Assembly (NCBI RefSeq): GCF_000972845.2
Contig: NC_040019.1
Coordinates: 9,243,868 to 9,307,867, forward strand
Direction: 5' to 3'
Length of the DNA stretch: 64,000 nt
Source of the DNA: Larimichthys crocea
Taxonomy: Eukaryota > Chordata > Actinopteri > Sciaenidae
The position numbers were made by a program, and so were the translations under genes. How positions within the stretch are numbered: position 1 is the stretch's first letter; each line of letters starts with the position of its first letter. The notes under the pieces were generated by a model, which had not been told where the DNA came from, did not search any database, and was given only the letters and a program-made list of their open reading frames with translations. This document shows, one piece after another, positions 24,604-39,264 of the stretch.

Positions 24604-27600
24604 GTAAGCAGCTTCACACTAAGACGATAACACATACTAGATCATGCAGGAATAAAGTTATAGAAATACAGTACAGTGTTCTCAACTTGGATTATGTTGT
24701 CATGTACAACAGAGCAGGTAAAGCCCAAAGAAAATAAAACACACACACCAACACAAAACTAAGAGTAATTCAGTTTTTCCTCACATATTTTCACATACTG
24801 ATTAAACGGTATAGTAAAGGTCTTTGTGCCTGTGTGTCTCCAACTATTGCATCAGCAGCGTTTGAGTGATGTCACAGCGCAGCCCAAAGTTTCAGCTCAC
24901 TGGTTTCTGTAAAAAGTGCGACATCAAGTGGTAAAATAGAGCAAGTGCACAAGGTGAACGCAGTCATTTTATTCAAACAAGAAATTCTTGTCTGAAATGT
25001 TTAAGTACAAACATATAACAGTAACATATTAACAGCGTATACAGCTATGCTTGTATGCCAGGACAGTCTTGTGCCTGAATATACAGCATATTTAAGTTTA
25101 ACTGGATTTTGAAAAGGCCTCTAAACATGGCATGTTCTTTAATGATGAATGGATATTAATTACAAAAGGAACTCCGTCTCATTTGCATTTATATAAACTC
25201 CAGTGATGAAGTCGTACAGTGTAAGAAATCTTTAGACTCTTAACTATGTGAAGGACTTGTTGGCTGTCTGCCAACTAGAAGTAAAAAAATGTATTCATAT
25301 ATAAGATTAGATGTTTTGTATTAAGAGTGCTTCATTCTGTGGTACAAGCTTTGCCAGGTTTGCAGATTTTTGTATGAATATCATTTCATGTCAGCAACAC
25401 TCATCACTCGAGAGTCAAAAAAAAGGAGAATAGTGTAATACAAATGGAATATATTTCTTTAAGTATTTGATCATAAATAATTACTTTTCAACTTCTGTTT
25501 GAAAAAGATTTGTACAAGTGAGTACGCCATTAATTTCAGTGCGGGTAGTTGTTCCAGTTGTCCAACAGAGGGAAGCACATGCACAGTCCCAACCCAATAA
25601 CCCAAGCAGTCCCACATCATATCCTTTCTCACTTCACTCTGGCCAAGGTTGTGTAATACAACAATCCTCTAAGAAATCGCAGTGTGACCCCTGGTGTGTT
25701 CTTCTTGTTAGAAATGAAGTAATTTGTTTTATCTTTCTCTAGAATTATCACACTTTTCCTGGAATGCAGAGAGGTCATCATCTCTGCAATGATTTCTTCC
25801 AACTACACTATTTATGGCCTGCACACCTATTTCATCAGTATTCATCTGACTGTTTCTCAAAAGGAGAGAAAATAAAAGCGAGCGAGAGAGAGAACATGAC
25901 AGTGATATCAGAGCTACACAGACATCCCACAGACTTAATGATACACAAATGACAGAGGTGATCAAGTGTTCACTCTGTCATTGTAGTGTATCAGAAGCAC
26001 TGCTCACTTTTATCTATCTCTCCTTCCACAAGTCTGTCAGCACACTTGGTAGCCTTAAATGGCAGTGTGTGTGAGCGCTGCAGAGGAGGAATGCAGCAGA
26101 CAGGGCCGGAGTCTATTTCTCTTGGCAGATTCAAGGGTAATTTTACTACCTATTGGCGTCATAGAAACAGTTCCTTTGAGGCTTGTGTTTCCATTATTTA
26201 AAATGATCTGTCAACCCCCCCTTCAATTCATAAATCTTGTGACATCTCTAGGTGCAGATTGTAAGTATCTGTCTCAGTGTGTGTGTGTGTCCAATCTCTG
26301 ACAAGAGAATCTTGTTTGTTTTCCAAACAATTAATTTATCGTGTTGTATGAATATATTCTCATGAAGTCACAACATGGATTAAGACCTAGCTTACCTCCA
26401 AATATGCCCTATGATCAGATGTGCAGAAGCAATGCAGTGTAACATGGCATTAATAATACAGCACGTTTTTCAGTTCTTTTGGGCTCTTTTGGATTGTGTG
26501 CAAAAGTTTGACACTGTTTTCACTTAGGATCCACACAACATCAGTCACAATGAAATATAAGAAGAATTAGGAATTTTACAACAGCAACTTAAACTGTCAC
26601 ACTGTTTACTTGAAGCTGTCGGCTGACCATGATACAGCAGACAGTCAAAGTCTATTCAAAGAGTATGCGTATGCGCATTATCAAGTGTGACAGAGGCTTT
26701 GTGTGAATCTACTGTCCCTCCTCTCCTTTCCTGCCTCTGTCACCTCTCTTCTCTCTTGCCAGGCACTGTTTACTTGCCCTTTAAAAGCACCGACTCTGGC
26801 CCTGTCTTTCTTTCCGTTCTGCACCTTTTCCTCTCACTTGATGTCTTTAGTGGCCTATCATCAATGCAAGGAGAGCCAGAGACAGACAGAGAGCATGTCA
26901 GGAGAAAAAAAAAGTCAGTTTGTTTGACTAAGACATTTTTCTTGACTGCCGTTTTAAAAGAAGCTGTGTTTTTCCAGCCACTGACTGGTAAAAACATCGG
27001 GCCCCAAACTAAATCAAACCTGGTTAAGCCACTTTGTAGAAGAAAGCCAAGACATGATTTGTTATCAAAAGTAAATTAATTTAAATGCAAAAGCATAATG
27101 GAATAGAATGAGAAAAACGTGTAACGTCTACATTGTTCAAGATTATATCTGTTTTATGGAGGTGATGTATGTGGATTTACTGCAAAAATACCTCAGAGAA
27201 AAACAACAACTTTAAAAAGTGTCAAATTTGTTTATGTAGGTACATTTCTGTTTCTTTCAAATTCCATAAGATCCAGTTGCCAATACTAACAATTAGCTCA
27301 ATCTGGTAATGATAGCACAGTCTGCCCATGGTGAACAAACATAGAGCGCTCATTCAGCAGGATGTCGTTTGCCACCTTGCTGAGAAGGTGCTCTTAATGG
27401 TCTGTGTAAAACCTCTTTCAAGTAACGTAGAAACCATCATTGGTGAATCAGCTGAGGCCGAATTATAAAGGTCAACAAAGAGTGTTTGGCTTCTTCAGGC
27501 TCCATAATTAGCCATTAAAAGGTTTAGGTGGTAAAACAACAAAAATAGAAATTTAAATCTGTTTTACAGTTTGGAGCCACTTTGGAACTTCGGTGACTGA

Positions 27601-30600
27601 ATAATCCTCATTTCTATCACGAGGCGATGAGAGATATGCCGTAAATAGCCCTATAAGACTAAGTCACTGCATGTTCTTTCCAATCAGAATATTAAATTAA
27701 ACTCTGTCACTGTCCAAACCCTCAAATCCCCCCTCCCCACTCTTTTTCCAGACATCACACCATCCATCATCTTGTTTTAGTTTGTTAATGCGTTGCATCC
27801 ACACAGACACTGTTGCCACACACACATGTAGATCTGACCTCAGTGCTTTTGGCTTAAGCAGGCCAAACATTTTGTTTATGGGGTCTGAATGTTTGTTTGA
27901 AATCTGGATAAATATCGGCTGTCCTTCCAGATGCTAGGGGGGGAAACAATTTAAATTTGTTTACTGATGGTTGTGATGGCTTACATTCCTGCGTAGTTTC
28001 AAGGATACACAGGGACGCACGGTACAGAACTGAACTAGGTTAGCATTCATACTTGAAAACAGGTGTGCTAACGGGTGGTGCTGCGTGCACACACACAGTC
28101 ACAGTCAAAAAGATAAATAGACTTGGTATGTTGGAATGAACACCTACAGGATGAATCAGAATGTTTGCAAAAATGGGCCGTGGGATCTTCTACCTAGGTG
28201 CATCACCAGAGAATTTGCAAGGGAGGAGAGGAACAGAGGAACATTTGCTCCTACCCTTAGTCATTTTTATATCATCACTGCTATATCTGTTTTTTTATGA
28301 TATCATCTAAATGTAAAACAATACTTCATAAATAACCTTTTTATATTCAAACAACAGAAACAGGAGGGAGGTGAAATCTCTCGTTTGGCTTGAACAACAT
28401 TCAAAATTTAGCACTCAGGCAGTCAGTTTCTATTTAACGTTGGTGCACCACGCACACAATCAGCCCATCTCTTACGTCTGTCTCAAACAGACCTGTAGGC
28501 TACTGCACAACTAAATTAATGTTCAAAATTAAATATTGCTGCTTTAGCCTGGTCTTAAAAGAACAATGAAACAGGGAAAATCCAAGTGAATCGTTTAGGC
28601 TACTGTCAGAACTACAGGAAACACAAGACAGGCAGGCTGAACACTGCAGGGTGATCTAATAGGCAAAAAGTACACAGGATTTCATCAGATCTAAGTCATC
28701 ACATTTGTCCTTGGGACTAAATCCAAAATCAAACCTATGCAAATACTATGTTGTCATGTGTATGCATACATTTAAATTGGACTGACTGTCTAAAATGTTC
28801 CATGGACCACAATAGATTCTAGCTCCTTTAAAAATAGTGTAATCGCTTTTTTGGCTAGTACTGTACCTTCAGAGTTTAGACTATCTTCAATTTCCCGGAC
28901 CTCCACTAAATGTCCACTGATAAACAGTTACAGGAACCTACAAATGCAATTCAAGGCCCACATAGAAAAATATTAGTAAACTTCATGTACTGGAAAGTCA
29001 TCTTCAAGTACTTCAGCTAGGTTCTCAGTGGTCTTCCAAAACAAATCTATTAGTACTGACCTCTCATCATTCCCTAATGTGCATGTTCCCTGTAGTTTAG
29101 CTAATCTTAGCTCAAAGGTTATAGTATAAGAGAGTCACAGCACTTGTTGATATCAGGACTGTGATGCGTACCTCACACGGGTCAGACGCGTGACCGGAGT
29201 TAATAATAGTATGTTTTTTACTGATTTAACTGCATAAGAGGTTCGTGGAACGTCAGTGCCTAAAAATACTAGGCATCAAATGTTGTTTTGTCCAACATGA
29301 GGCAAAAAAACAAAATAGCGTATAAAAATGTGCCTATAAGACTGTGTTCTTTTGTTTTACTGTATAGTAGATGGCCTTTAATAGACAAAAGGTCTTCAGG
29401 GTACAAATACATGTGAGGCACCTCCAGGCTCGACCCGGTAAAACTCTAAATGAGTAACCACGTAAATATTTACTGAGCAGATGGAACAAGCTTTTAGGAC
29501 GGTTGACAAAGTCAGTCCAGTCACCTAAGCATGTATTGACAAAAACGTGAATGAGCTCAATGTGATGTTTTTCAGTTTATGGTGTTTTACTTACACAGTT
29601 TACAGTTAAATTTCAATGACTATACTCATGTCCACTCATGTTGAGGAAAGCAATAATACTGCAAGCTGTCTTCGCAAACAGAAAGGAGACACATTACACA
29701 ACCATAGTCCGCTCACATTCTCGTTATGTTATTCCACCCAACTCTCTCTCATTCTTGTTCTTTTTATTCAAAACCTTCGCTTGAACAATCACATTATAAG
29801 ACGTTATGGCACTTTTAAACTACACATCATAGCTGTGAGTATTTTGATTTTAGCATTAGCTGTACTTTTTGCATTATACAGGTAGTGTGAAGAAAAATTA
29901 AAGAAATTGACCCTTTTCTATAGTTAACCCTTTTTAGTTACTGTTGCTGTCCCTGTCGTGTTTTTAAAGCACGGCACAAATTAAATTGATTAAAGCGGGC
30001 TTCTCATCTCTTACCAGCGTCAGTTGTGTCAGCTGAAAAGTCAGTTGACAGCAGATTGTATCAGCTATAGCAAGCTGGGTAAAGTTATCTGTTTAGCTAA
30101 AGTCCTAAATTGGTGGGAAAATCCATCTGGAACCGACTTTTAAAAGACCAGTGTGTAGGATTTAGTGGCATCTAGTGGCGTAGTTGCTAATTGCAACCCC
30201 ATCACCTCACCCTAAAACAAGAATTCACATGATCGCTACATACGTAATATAATGCTAAAAGACCCAGACAGAAAGTCAGGATCCTCACGAGTAGAAGATG
30301 AATGGTGATAAAGGAGTGTTGCAGGGTAGAGCCTGTTAGCCGTGGTATTATAGTACAGTGTTATAAAATTGAATCTTTCCTAATTGTTCACAAATAGCCC
30401 TGTTTGGATGCTTACTATAGATAAACATAATGGGAGCAAACAACTCATGGGTTGGATTTACGCTTTAGGCTTTGAGGATGAGGACTAACATAAGTTTGAC
30501 AAATGTGACTCTGTTTTAGATAATGAGTTTTGTCTGGAGTTCAAAATAAAGACCAGGGCAGAGCAGAACTTTAACACAGTGGAGCTTTCTGTCCTTAACA

Positions 30601-33600
30601 GGGAATTTTCTAACATTATCTTTAATTCAATAAAATAATGTAGTTTATGTTCTCCTCGTTTTTGGAGTAACACCGGGTCACTGCTCACATTAGAGCAGAT
30701 GAACACACTGTTCAGTTCATTTCTTATACATTTGTTTTGGAGAGGCTAAAAATAGGCACGACCCTCCAACTCTTTCAGTTCCGAGTATCGTTCTTACTAG
30801 AGATCCATGCACAAGGCTTCAACATGTGGCGCAATCCAAAATGTTGACGGGCCTGTCATGCCGAGTTCTGATTGCTAAGCTATTATTGGACAGCCACTGT
30901 TCAGGGGGAGGGGTTTAGCGGCAGTCAGTTGTTGTTGTGGGTTTGTTTTTTTCATGTTGTTTACTAAATATGCACATCTTTCTGGGATGGTTTCCTCTGA
31001 CAGACTGAGACAAGTACACACAGATATTCTGGCTTCACAGATAGCCAGCCACAGTGACAGGAAGAGGAAAATGCATTGCTAGTTGAGCAACTGTGATAAC
31101 AAGAGTCTTCTGAGAAGAGCTATCACATTCACTCCTTCTTGATAGAGACATTTTATTATGACTTTGACTTTCAAATGAAATATCTTAATGGACACATTCC
31201 TCACATCTGCTCATTACATTTGTTTCTTCCCTGCTGTTAAAAATAGTAACTTTCACCTTAGTTCTCAGATTTTGACCATAACACTAAAAAAATAAATATT
31301 AATATGTTGAAATAATATTTTGTAAACGATCCAGTGCATCTTAAATCCTTACCCTTACTTTCTGTTCTCACATTTGTGTTTGATGCTCAGTGTAACTGTT
31401 TGTACACTTTTGTGCAGTTGGGAGTACAGACTGTCTCTACCTCCCTACACCCGTACCTTGACTGTAATTCATTTGCCAAAACAAAAATCCAAAATGTGTG
31501 AATTTGACTTGAGTTGTGTTTGTATTTTCTACAAATGTACACATTTATTCAGTATTTTCTTAATTATGTAACTCTTATGGCAATGATGAGTGTAGTTATA
31601 AGAGCCGGTGCTATATGGGGTAAGAGTCAAACATTCTTGCACAACACCTGCAGGATTATTTTAGATCATTTCCAAAAAAAATGAAGTCATATTTTTTTTT
31701 CTATTTTTCCCTTGAAATGAAACCTATTTATCTTATTGAATTTAGTAACTCCATGTGACCTCACAAGAGTTCCAAGCTTCCCACGCTAATCCTGCTTTGC
31801 CAGGGAATCTCCCACATAGCAGAAACTCATCCTGTGTAGATATTCTTTCTTCACCACAAAGACAGTTGTTGGCTCTTTGTGATTATTGGTGGAGAGGGGT
31901 AATGAGGTACCTGGATAGTTACTGTTGTGAACTGTGTGTGAAGGAGTGTTTTTATTTTGTTTATCCTCCTAACTCTGATATTGCTGCAATAAAATGTGAA
32001 TTAGGGATATAATAGCGTTGGTTAATGCTCCTGGTTGCCACGCGAGCATAGAGCAAGTCAAAGAGTGGATGTCAGCACACAGAGGTCTGGCTCAGTGCTT
32101 GTAACTATAACACATGGTAACAGTTTGCTTGTATGCATGACACTTCCTAAGAGCACTGACAAAAGTAGTGGTGCAGGGGTGTTGTTCCTCATAAATAAAG
32201 TACATATAGGAGGACAATATAACATGAACACCTTGCAATACAATTTAGCTAGCTAAAGCCTGGAGAGGGCTTTGTTCTAGTCAGCTGGTTTGACCGAGCG
32301 AGTAAAGATGATGACAATACACATGACTCATCCAGTAATGCGTTTGCACATCACATGCAACGTAGGATTATGGGAAACCAACTCAGGACAGAGTTTCCTC
32401 AGTGACCTTTAAAATTTAATTGTTGTTCAGGGCATTGATGATGTCTTACTTTCATAAGACGTGATGGCCTGATGTCACTGCAGTTAGTAACTGGACCTTA
32501 ATTGGCAAACCCATGCTTTCCACCCACCTTAGTGCCCTACAGTGTATACAGTTAGGTCATTAAGTGACAGGACTTGGATGCTATCACGAGTACAACAAAG
32601 CCCTTTCTTGACGTTCAGCTAATCCGAGAGAGGATCCAGAAGGCCCCTTGTTTCATAGTTGTGTCTTGTGTGTGTTTGAATGAAGGTGTTTACAGCACTC
32701 GTTGCCATAGCAGTATTTTGGCAGGATCGGGAATCGCTTACATAAATGTCGATAGATGGTTTCTTACATATACATACACACAAACAAAAACATGCACTAC
32801 AAGTTGCACTCTGTAGTATTAGGATTTCACAAGACATGCAGTAAAGTTGAACCGGAATATATTGACCACTGTGTAAATAATAGATAAACACAACCACAAA
32901 AGTCAAGTAGATTTTTTATATAGCCTAATATTACAAATCACAATCTGCCTCAGGGGCCTCTACAGTCTGTACAGCATCCTCTATCCTCGATTCAGATACA
33001 GCAGAACAGCAGCAAAGAAGGGATGTATACAGTAGGATCTTCTAAAGGAGACACAGCTATGTATGAGCAATATTTGAACATAGGAAAAGTTCCAGATTCA
33101 ATTCCAAACTCACACTAATTATTGTCCTACATGGAGTTTTGATTAAATCATTATCCATGATCAAAACCTTTCATTAATCAAACCATGACCCAGCAAGAAT
33201 ACTTAGGAGAATGTTCTTTGTAATTATTATCGTTACAGTTTGGATGTCAAATCTTGTCCTCTTCAAGAAAATGCTCTTTACAGTCCCTCAAGACGAAAGC
33301 TGCAGCACCCGAAACTAGCAATTGCGCCTTTAAATGTTCATCCACTTCCATTTTTGGAAGCTTAGGCCTGTTGCAAATTGTTCAGTGTTGCTGTTGTGTG
33401 TAGCTTCTTTGTCCAAGTCTCGGTGTGTTCTGTCTCTGCCGTGAAAATTGTACATACAGTGAGATAACAAGAACGTGGTGTACTTTATCTGCATGGCAGA
33501 TATGTAAGTCCACATCAGCACATAACCCTGGCCAGGTCTGAATTTTAGATCCAAGCAAATGTGTAGCAGCACATGCAGAAAAAAAGACACAGACACACAC

Positions 33601-35665
33601 AATCACTCACACTCAACAGGAGGTAGGAGTCAGGGTGAACAACGCCGGCGGGATGATGGGAGCACACATGCTGTCCTCACAGGATGAGAACAAGGTCAAG
33701 GGAACAATCAGTCCTCGAGGTAGAGAAAAGGAAATCAAAGTTTACTCCTTGATGTTAGATGAGCAAACCTTTTTTTTTCTGTTTTTAACAGTCACGTAAA
33801 GGTTTCTGCTGCTGGCTATTTCCTGCTGTGACTCACATTTAATCATACAGCACTATCACACTAGTGATATCCTGCAAAACATAAAAGTACAGCAGGAACT
33901 TTTTATTGGTTCATAACACACACAATCATTTCTCCTGATGCTGCTTGCAGTCTGGTCTTTCGAAGACCTTGATGAGTACCGCAGCGGTTCAGAATTTATA
34001 ATCACTGACAGGTATAATTTGCTTCCTGTCTACTTTTTTATTTCTGCATCAATTTACTCTTTAAAGGGTTATTTTACATAGAAATGAATGATGCTTTGAC
34101 AACTAAATGTACCTTTTTAAAGACTAATGGTTTTGCATTATATAACAAAATCAGTGAGGCTTGTACCTTGGACTCCAGCAACACAGGGAACAGATGCTTT
34201 AATCTTGTCTTTCACTCCACAAATAGAGGCAGCAAAGTCACATATTCCACGACTGCTATGTGTCATTTACGACGTGAAGCATGGCCTTTACATGAGCATG
34301 TGTGTGTGTGTGACCCACATCATTCCCCGGCTGCCACAGTTGGAATCTCATTCGCGGCATTCCTCCTTTCCCTCCTGCCTGGTATGCATCTCATCCTGAC
34401 ATGCTGCTTTCCTAGAAATGATGGTGTGGAAACATCCCTTATTTTTTTGGCCGTGAATAGAATTCCTGTAGCTAATAATTGGCACCTAGTAGCACCTGCA
34501 TGTCACAACACCATACATCTTTAAGAAGAGATTACAATTATCTTTCCCAGGGTGTTACCACTGCTCCGTGCTGCAGAACTGCTGAGGGCTAAATGGGAGT
34601 GGAATTTGTAGAGGGATCGGCAACCAGCTCCAGGTTGCGACATCAACACAGTGTGACAATGTGATGGACGTCAGTCACATAAATGTTCAAAAACTGTGCA
34701 GTTATACATGAGCAGCCATGCACTGAGCATTCTATACATTAATATGACTTCATCCTAGTGACACATAATTATAAAAAATGATACTATTGTTCAGTAATTA
34801 AACAAAAGTAAAGACCTGCAGATAGAAAGTGAAGCTAGTGAAGTGCGTCATTGCTGTATCAGAACAGTACTACAATAAATAAACTTTATCGATGTATTAA
34901 ATCCACTTTGACCACAGTAATAGTTATTCATTCTTTGACAGTGATACATTACAGTAATTATAGTATGAATAATTGCTGAACAGCTGTAATATTGAAGATG
35001 TTTGGATTCTGCAACGAAAACAAATCTTTTAAACTCAGTGAAATATGCTCAAAAAAGACCTGACCGTACAAGGGCAGCATATTATTTGTCTTTATTGTAT
35101 TTTTAGCTGTTAAACACAGTAGCTAGAGAGACGGGGTCATGATAAGAAATGTCCTTAGACATTTTTATGCACCAGGAGTTCATAAACCGGGTCTGATATC
35201 CAGAAATAACAACTTTCATTTGGTAATTGACCTGAGGAGCATGTGTCACTAATATTTTCAAACTGTTGCTGCCTCATTTACAAGTGACAAATCCATCATC
35301 TTTGATAATTGCCTTATGAGAGAGTCTGCCAACGGGAAACAGAGTCTGGCTGGAACAGATTGTAGGCTTTGGTTTAAAAAATCATAAATTTCATGAAGCA
35401 ACTGAAAACAAATGGTATAATTAAAGAAAATATATATTCATGGTTCTCTTTATTGTGGCTACAGCCAATTGGGAATGATTGGCCCGTTGGTGCTCCTGAT
35501 AGCCAGTTTGTGCATAACTGCCGGCTTTGAGAAAGCACTGTGAAGCTGCTGTCATTCAGTTTTCCTAAACAGAAAGGTGACATAGGAAGTGCTCAGGAAG
35601 CAGGAAGCAGCCATCTCCTGAGCAGTCTTGAATAACAGGAGGAAGAGAGTCAGATCAAGAGCAAA

Positions 35666-35709
<44 letters not shown>

Positions 35710-38700
35710 TCTCTCTCTCTCTCTCTGTTGAAATCTCACAGACACACACACAAACGTGCAGACAATGCACCTTTTGTATGCGCTTTCATTATGTAGTTTA
35801 AGTAGGAATGAGTCAGTATCCTGTCTGTCGGTCACTGAGTTGAAATATTATTGAATGTTGTGGTTGTGCCATTGTACTGTATGTGTGTGTGTGTCAGCAG
35901 CTACAATCCAATTACACAAACTCGTGCACACATACACAACTGTACTCGTACGACTACAACTGTGCGTTTATTTTGTCCCATAAGTTTCCTTTTACTTGTA
36001 AAGGAGGTTGGAAAATATTTTTTCTGACATGAATTGAAACAGTGAAGAAAAACCAAAACAAAACATATCATTAAAGCTAGTTATGTAATAACACATCAAA
36101 GAGAATTATAGAGAGAAAACACATCGGGAATGTTTTCTCAAGGTTTTTATAAAACAGAAAGAACTGTGGCAAAAATAAATACTCAAAGAATATTTTAGGA
36201 ATACAACACTGATTTTATAAACTCTATCCTCTTTAAAAATTCAGAATACACCAGCTCCGAATATGGATTAGATTCATAATCATCCAAACTCCCCCACTGA
36301 GTTCAGCATTTGGTTTTGTTATCTCTCTCCCATGTTTCTTTGTTTAAACATAAGTTTGTGCCTTTATTATCTCTTTTTCCCTCTATATCTCGTTGTATTT
36401 TCTGGCTCTTATAAAGGCTCCATTGTTCCTTCTAATGCCCTTCGGAGAGAGAGGGACCTCAGTCTGTTTTTTGTCCCCCCTTTTCTTATTTTCTTTCAAC
36501 TCTGCGGGCCAAGATCTACGAGGAAGTGAAGACACATATCAAGGGGGGCAGATATGGCAGAGATTATTATCAAAATAGCAAGCTGTGTCCAGTTATTTGC
36601 TTGGTTTACTAATACTTGTTTTCCAAGTAAATAAAAAAAAAGGAACGTTCTTCATATGGAAGAACTAGAGACCTTTATAATTGCATGATAAAGTTCCTAA
36701 TTTCTGGAAACATGTGCTTTTGGGATTACTTTCCCACAAGGCCCGTTTATCGAGGATCTCAAAGTCACTCCTGGGAAGTAAAACTGGGACCAAAAATACT
36801 TTTCTACTTGGGGTTACAGCTTGTGAATTAGCTTCACTTTCGTTATGCAGTAAAAGTTCGGATTTTAGTGTGATCAACAACTGTCAGAATTTTTCTGTGT
36901 TACAGTGTCATCACACTGGGAAGAATCTTATCTAAATAGAATCAAATTTCAACTTCAAACAAAAGATTGATTTGACACCACTGGTGTAATTGATATTTAT
37001 ACACCAGAGGTTTTAATCTCCACCATCTTGCACTTATAAACAATACCTTAATTTAGGAGATGCTTCAGCTCTGTCATTGGCCCGTCTTCCAGGTTTTAGA
37101 CTATAGACAGTTTGGCCACCATATAAAGGATTCTTCATGCTTTATAGGCCATCTTTTGGTATAGTGACATTGAAGGACATTCGTTTACAGTTGTTCTGTC
37201 CTAAATCATTTCATGCTGCTTTATCGAGGAAAAAATAGGCATAAATTGCAAAGATGTTTCTGCAAAGCGGTCACAGTTTTATAGTGGAGCCATTATCAAA
37301 ACGTTCGTTAGTTTTGAGCTTGTTACAATTCTCATATCTACCCCAAAAAATGTGTCACCCTGACAATTTTGGGCCTGTTTGGATTGCATTATCTAAAAAG
37401 CGTTATAAACACAGTCCTATAAGTGATCCAATTTCATCTTTTAGTTGCTATATAAAACAGTCTGCACAGTCGGATGCTGCAGCCTAATAAGTTGTTAACT
37501 CGTGTGTCATGCGGTGTAATATAACAGACTGTGACTGTGATTCACATCTCATCCTGTGCCAGCCTAACCTACTGTTGTCTATCGCCTGTTCATTGTCAGA
37601 TTGTTGAAGATAGAGTGGGAGGTTGATGGTGAACAGAATGGTATGATTCCAAATACAGTATGACCCATTTTTCCCTGTATATCAAATATCAGATGCATCC
37701 AGTGCAGTCTGCCTTGGTAAGTCACATGGAGACAATCATGGGAATAATTTCCTCTTCTATTTGTGCACTTTATAAGTTCCACATCTTGATAAACATATGA
37801 CTTTGGTTAAGTCTGTAGTGCAGTCGTTTTCCCTTCTCGAATAGTAGAAAGCGAAAGTAGATTTAAACAGAAAACCAACAAATGTTTTCTCACTAATTTT
37901 AGGTATTATGAACATAAGGTTTAAATCACATTTAACCCAATTTAGCATCATTAATTCCAGTTCACACAGTTCCCAGGTCTACAAGCTTGGTACACATCAT
38001 TGCCAAAGAATTACACAAGACCCTGTGTAAAAATATAACATTTCACTTCAGCGGAATATTAGAAGATGTAGTTCAATATAATTATAGGAGTGGCAAAGCA
38101 TTTTTTTTGTCACTTTATGAAAAAGTAAATGCAACCACAGGACAAATACACTGTAATATTTCAGTAGATGTATAGTAATCTTGTAGCTACTGTTAAAGTC
38201 TGTGTTTATATCAAAGCTGATCAACATCAGAGTTGCTTTAAACTCAAGGGAGCAGGGTCATGCTGCCAGGTTAGATGACTTGACTGCCTCAGTCTAAAAG
38301 GGGTATAACACACACACACACACAGAGCAGATCCACACAATGTCAGGAAACTTGGGTCTAACGTATCCCCAGCCCAAGGCTGCACTAAATCGAGTGGGAG
38401 ATTGCCTGGGTCTCCATAACATTGTTCAGACGCCAACTTGTCAATTTGTTTTCAAATAAAAGAAGAAACGGGGGAAAGTAAAGGAAGGAAGCAGCCCAAC
38501 GGAGGTCTGATGAAGAAAAGCAGCAGGGAGAAGAGGCTTAAATACACAGCGGGCCAAGATTCTGGGCTTTTAGGTTGTTGGAGGATTTGGGAGCCCGGGC
38601 TGACTGGGTCAAGAATGTTTCAGGGCTGTGTTGGGAATATTGTTCCTTCAATGTGTTTGTTAGTGCAGAGCACAACTGAAGAACATAGTTTGTTGAGACA

Positions 38701-39098
38701 AAGACAGTTTTGCCCCAACCTATCGGGGAATAACAGCCCATTGGTGTTTCAAACTTTCTTCCTTGACTTTGACTAAACAGACGTGTTCCCAGGCCATGTG
38801 CATGCGTGTCTATAAATGTTTTCATGGATGTTTTGAACATACTTTAAACACAGAAACGTGTTTGCCCATATGATTGCCTACACACGTGCATCCGTGCATA
38901 GGTACATAGGACTGCAAAGACATGTGTGCAACACACATGCAGCCGGGGTTTAAACCTTTATCTGTGCATCTGCACAGCCATCCTGCAACCCCTAACATCT
39001 GCATCTCGCACCTCAGGGGGCTCAGGGGGCTACATTGTTGTGTGGTCTTTGGCAGATTCTGTGTTTTCTTTCTGTCTTTAGTGGGGCATGCGCACAGT

Positions 39099-39159
<61 letters not shown>

Positions 39160-39220
39160 ATGGTTATTTTTAGAAAAGACTCAGACTTTTTTTGCTTCAC
39201 TGACCATTGCTAGGCAGTCT

Positions 39221-39264
<44 letters not shown>

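Noticed and set aside
24604..24630. Continuation of the large exon for 8 codons to a stop at 24630, as if the gene ended there
   Set aside because: A strong donor (AAG-GTAAGC) lies at 24603 and the phase fits the conserved linker exon at 42882. The extra residues show no similarity to RGS3.
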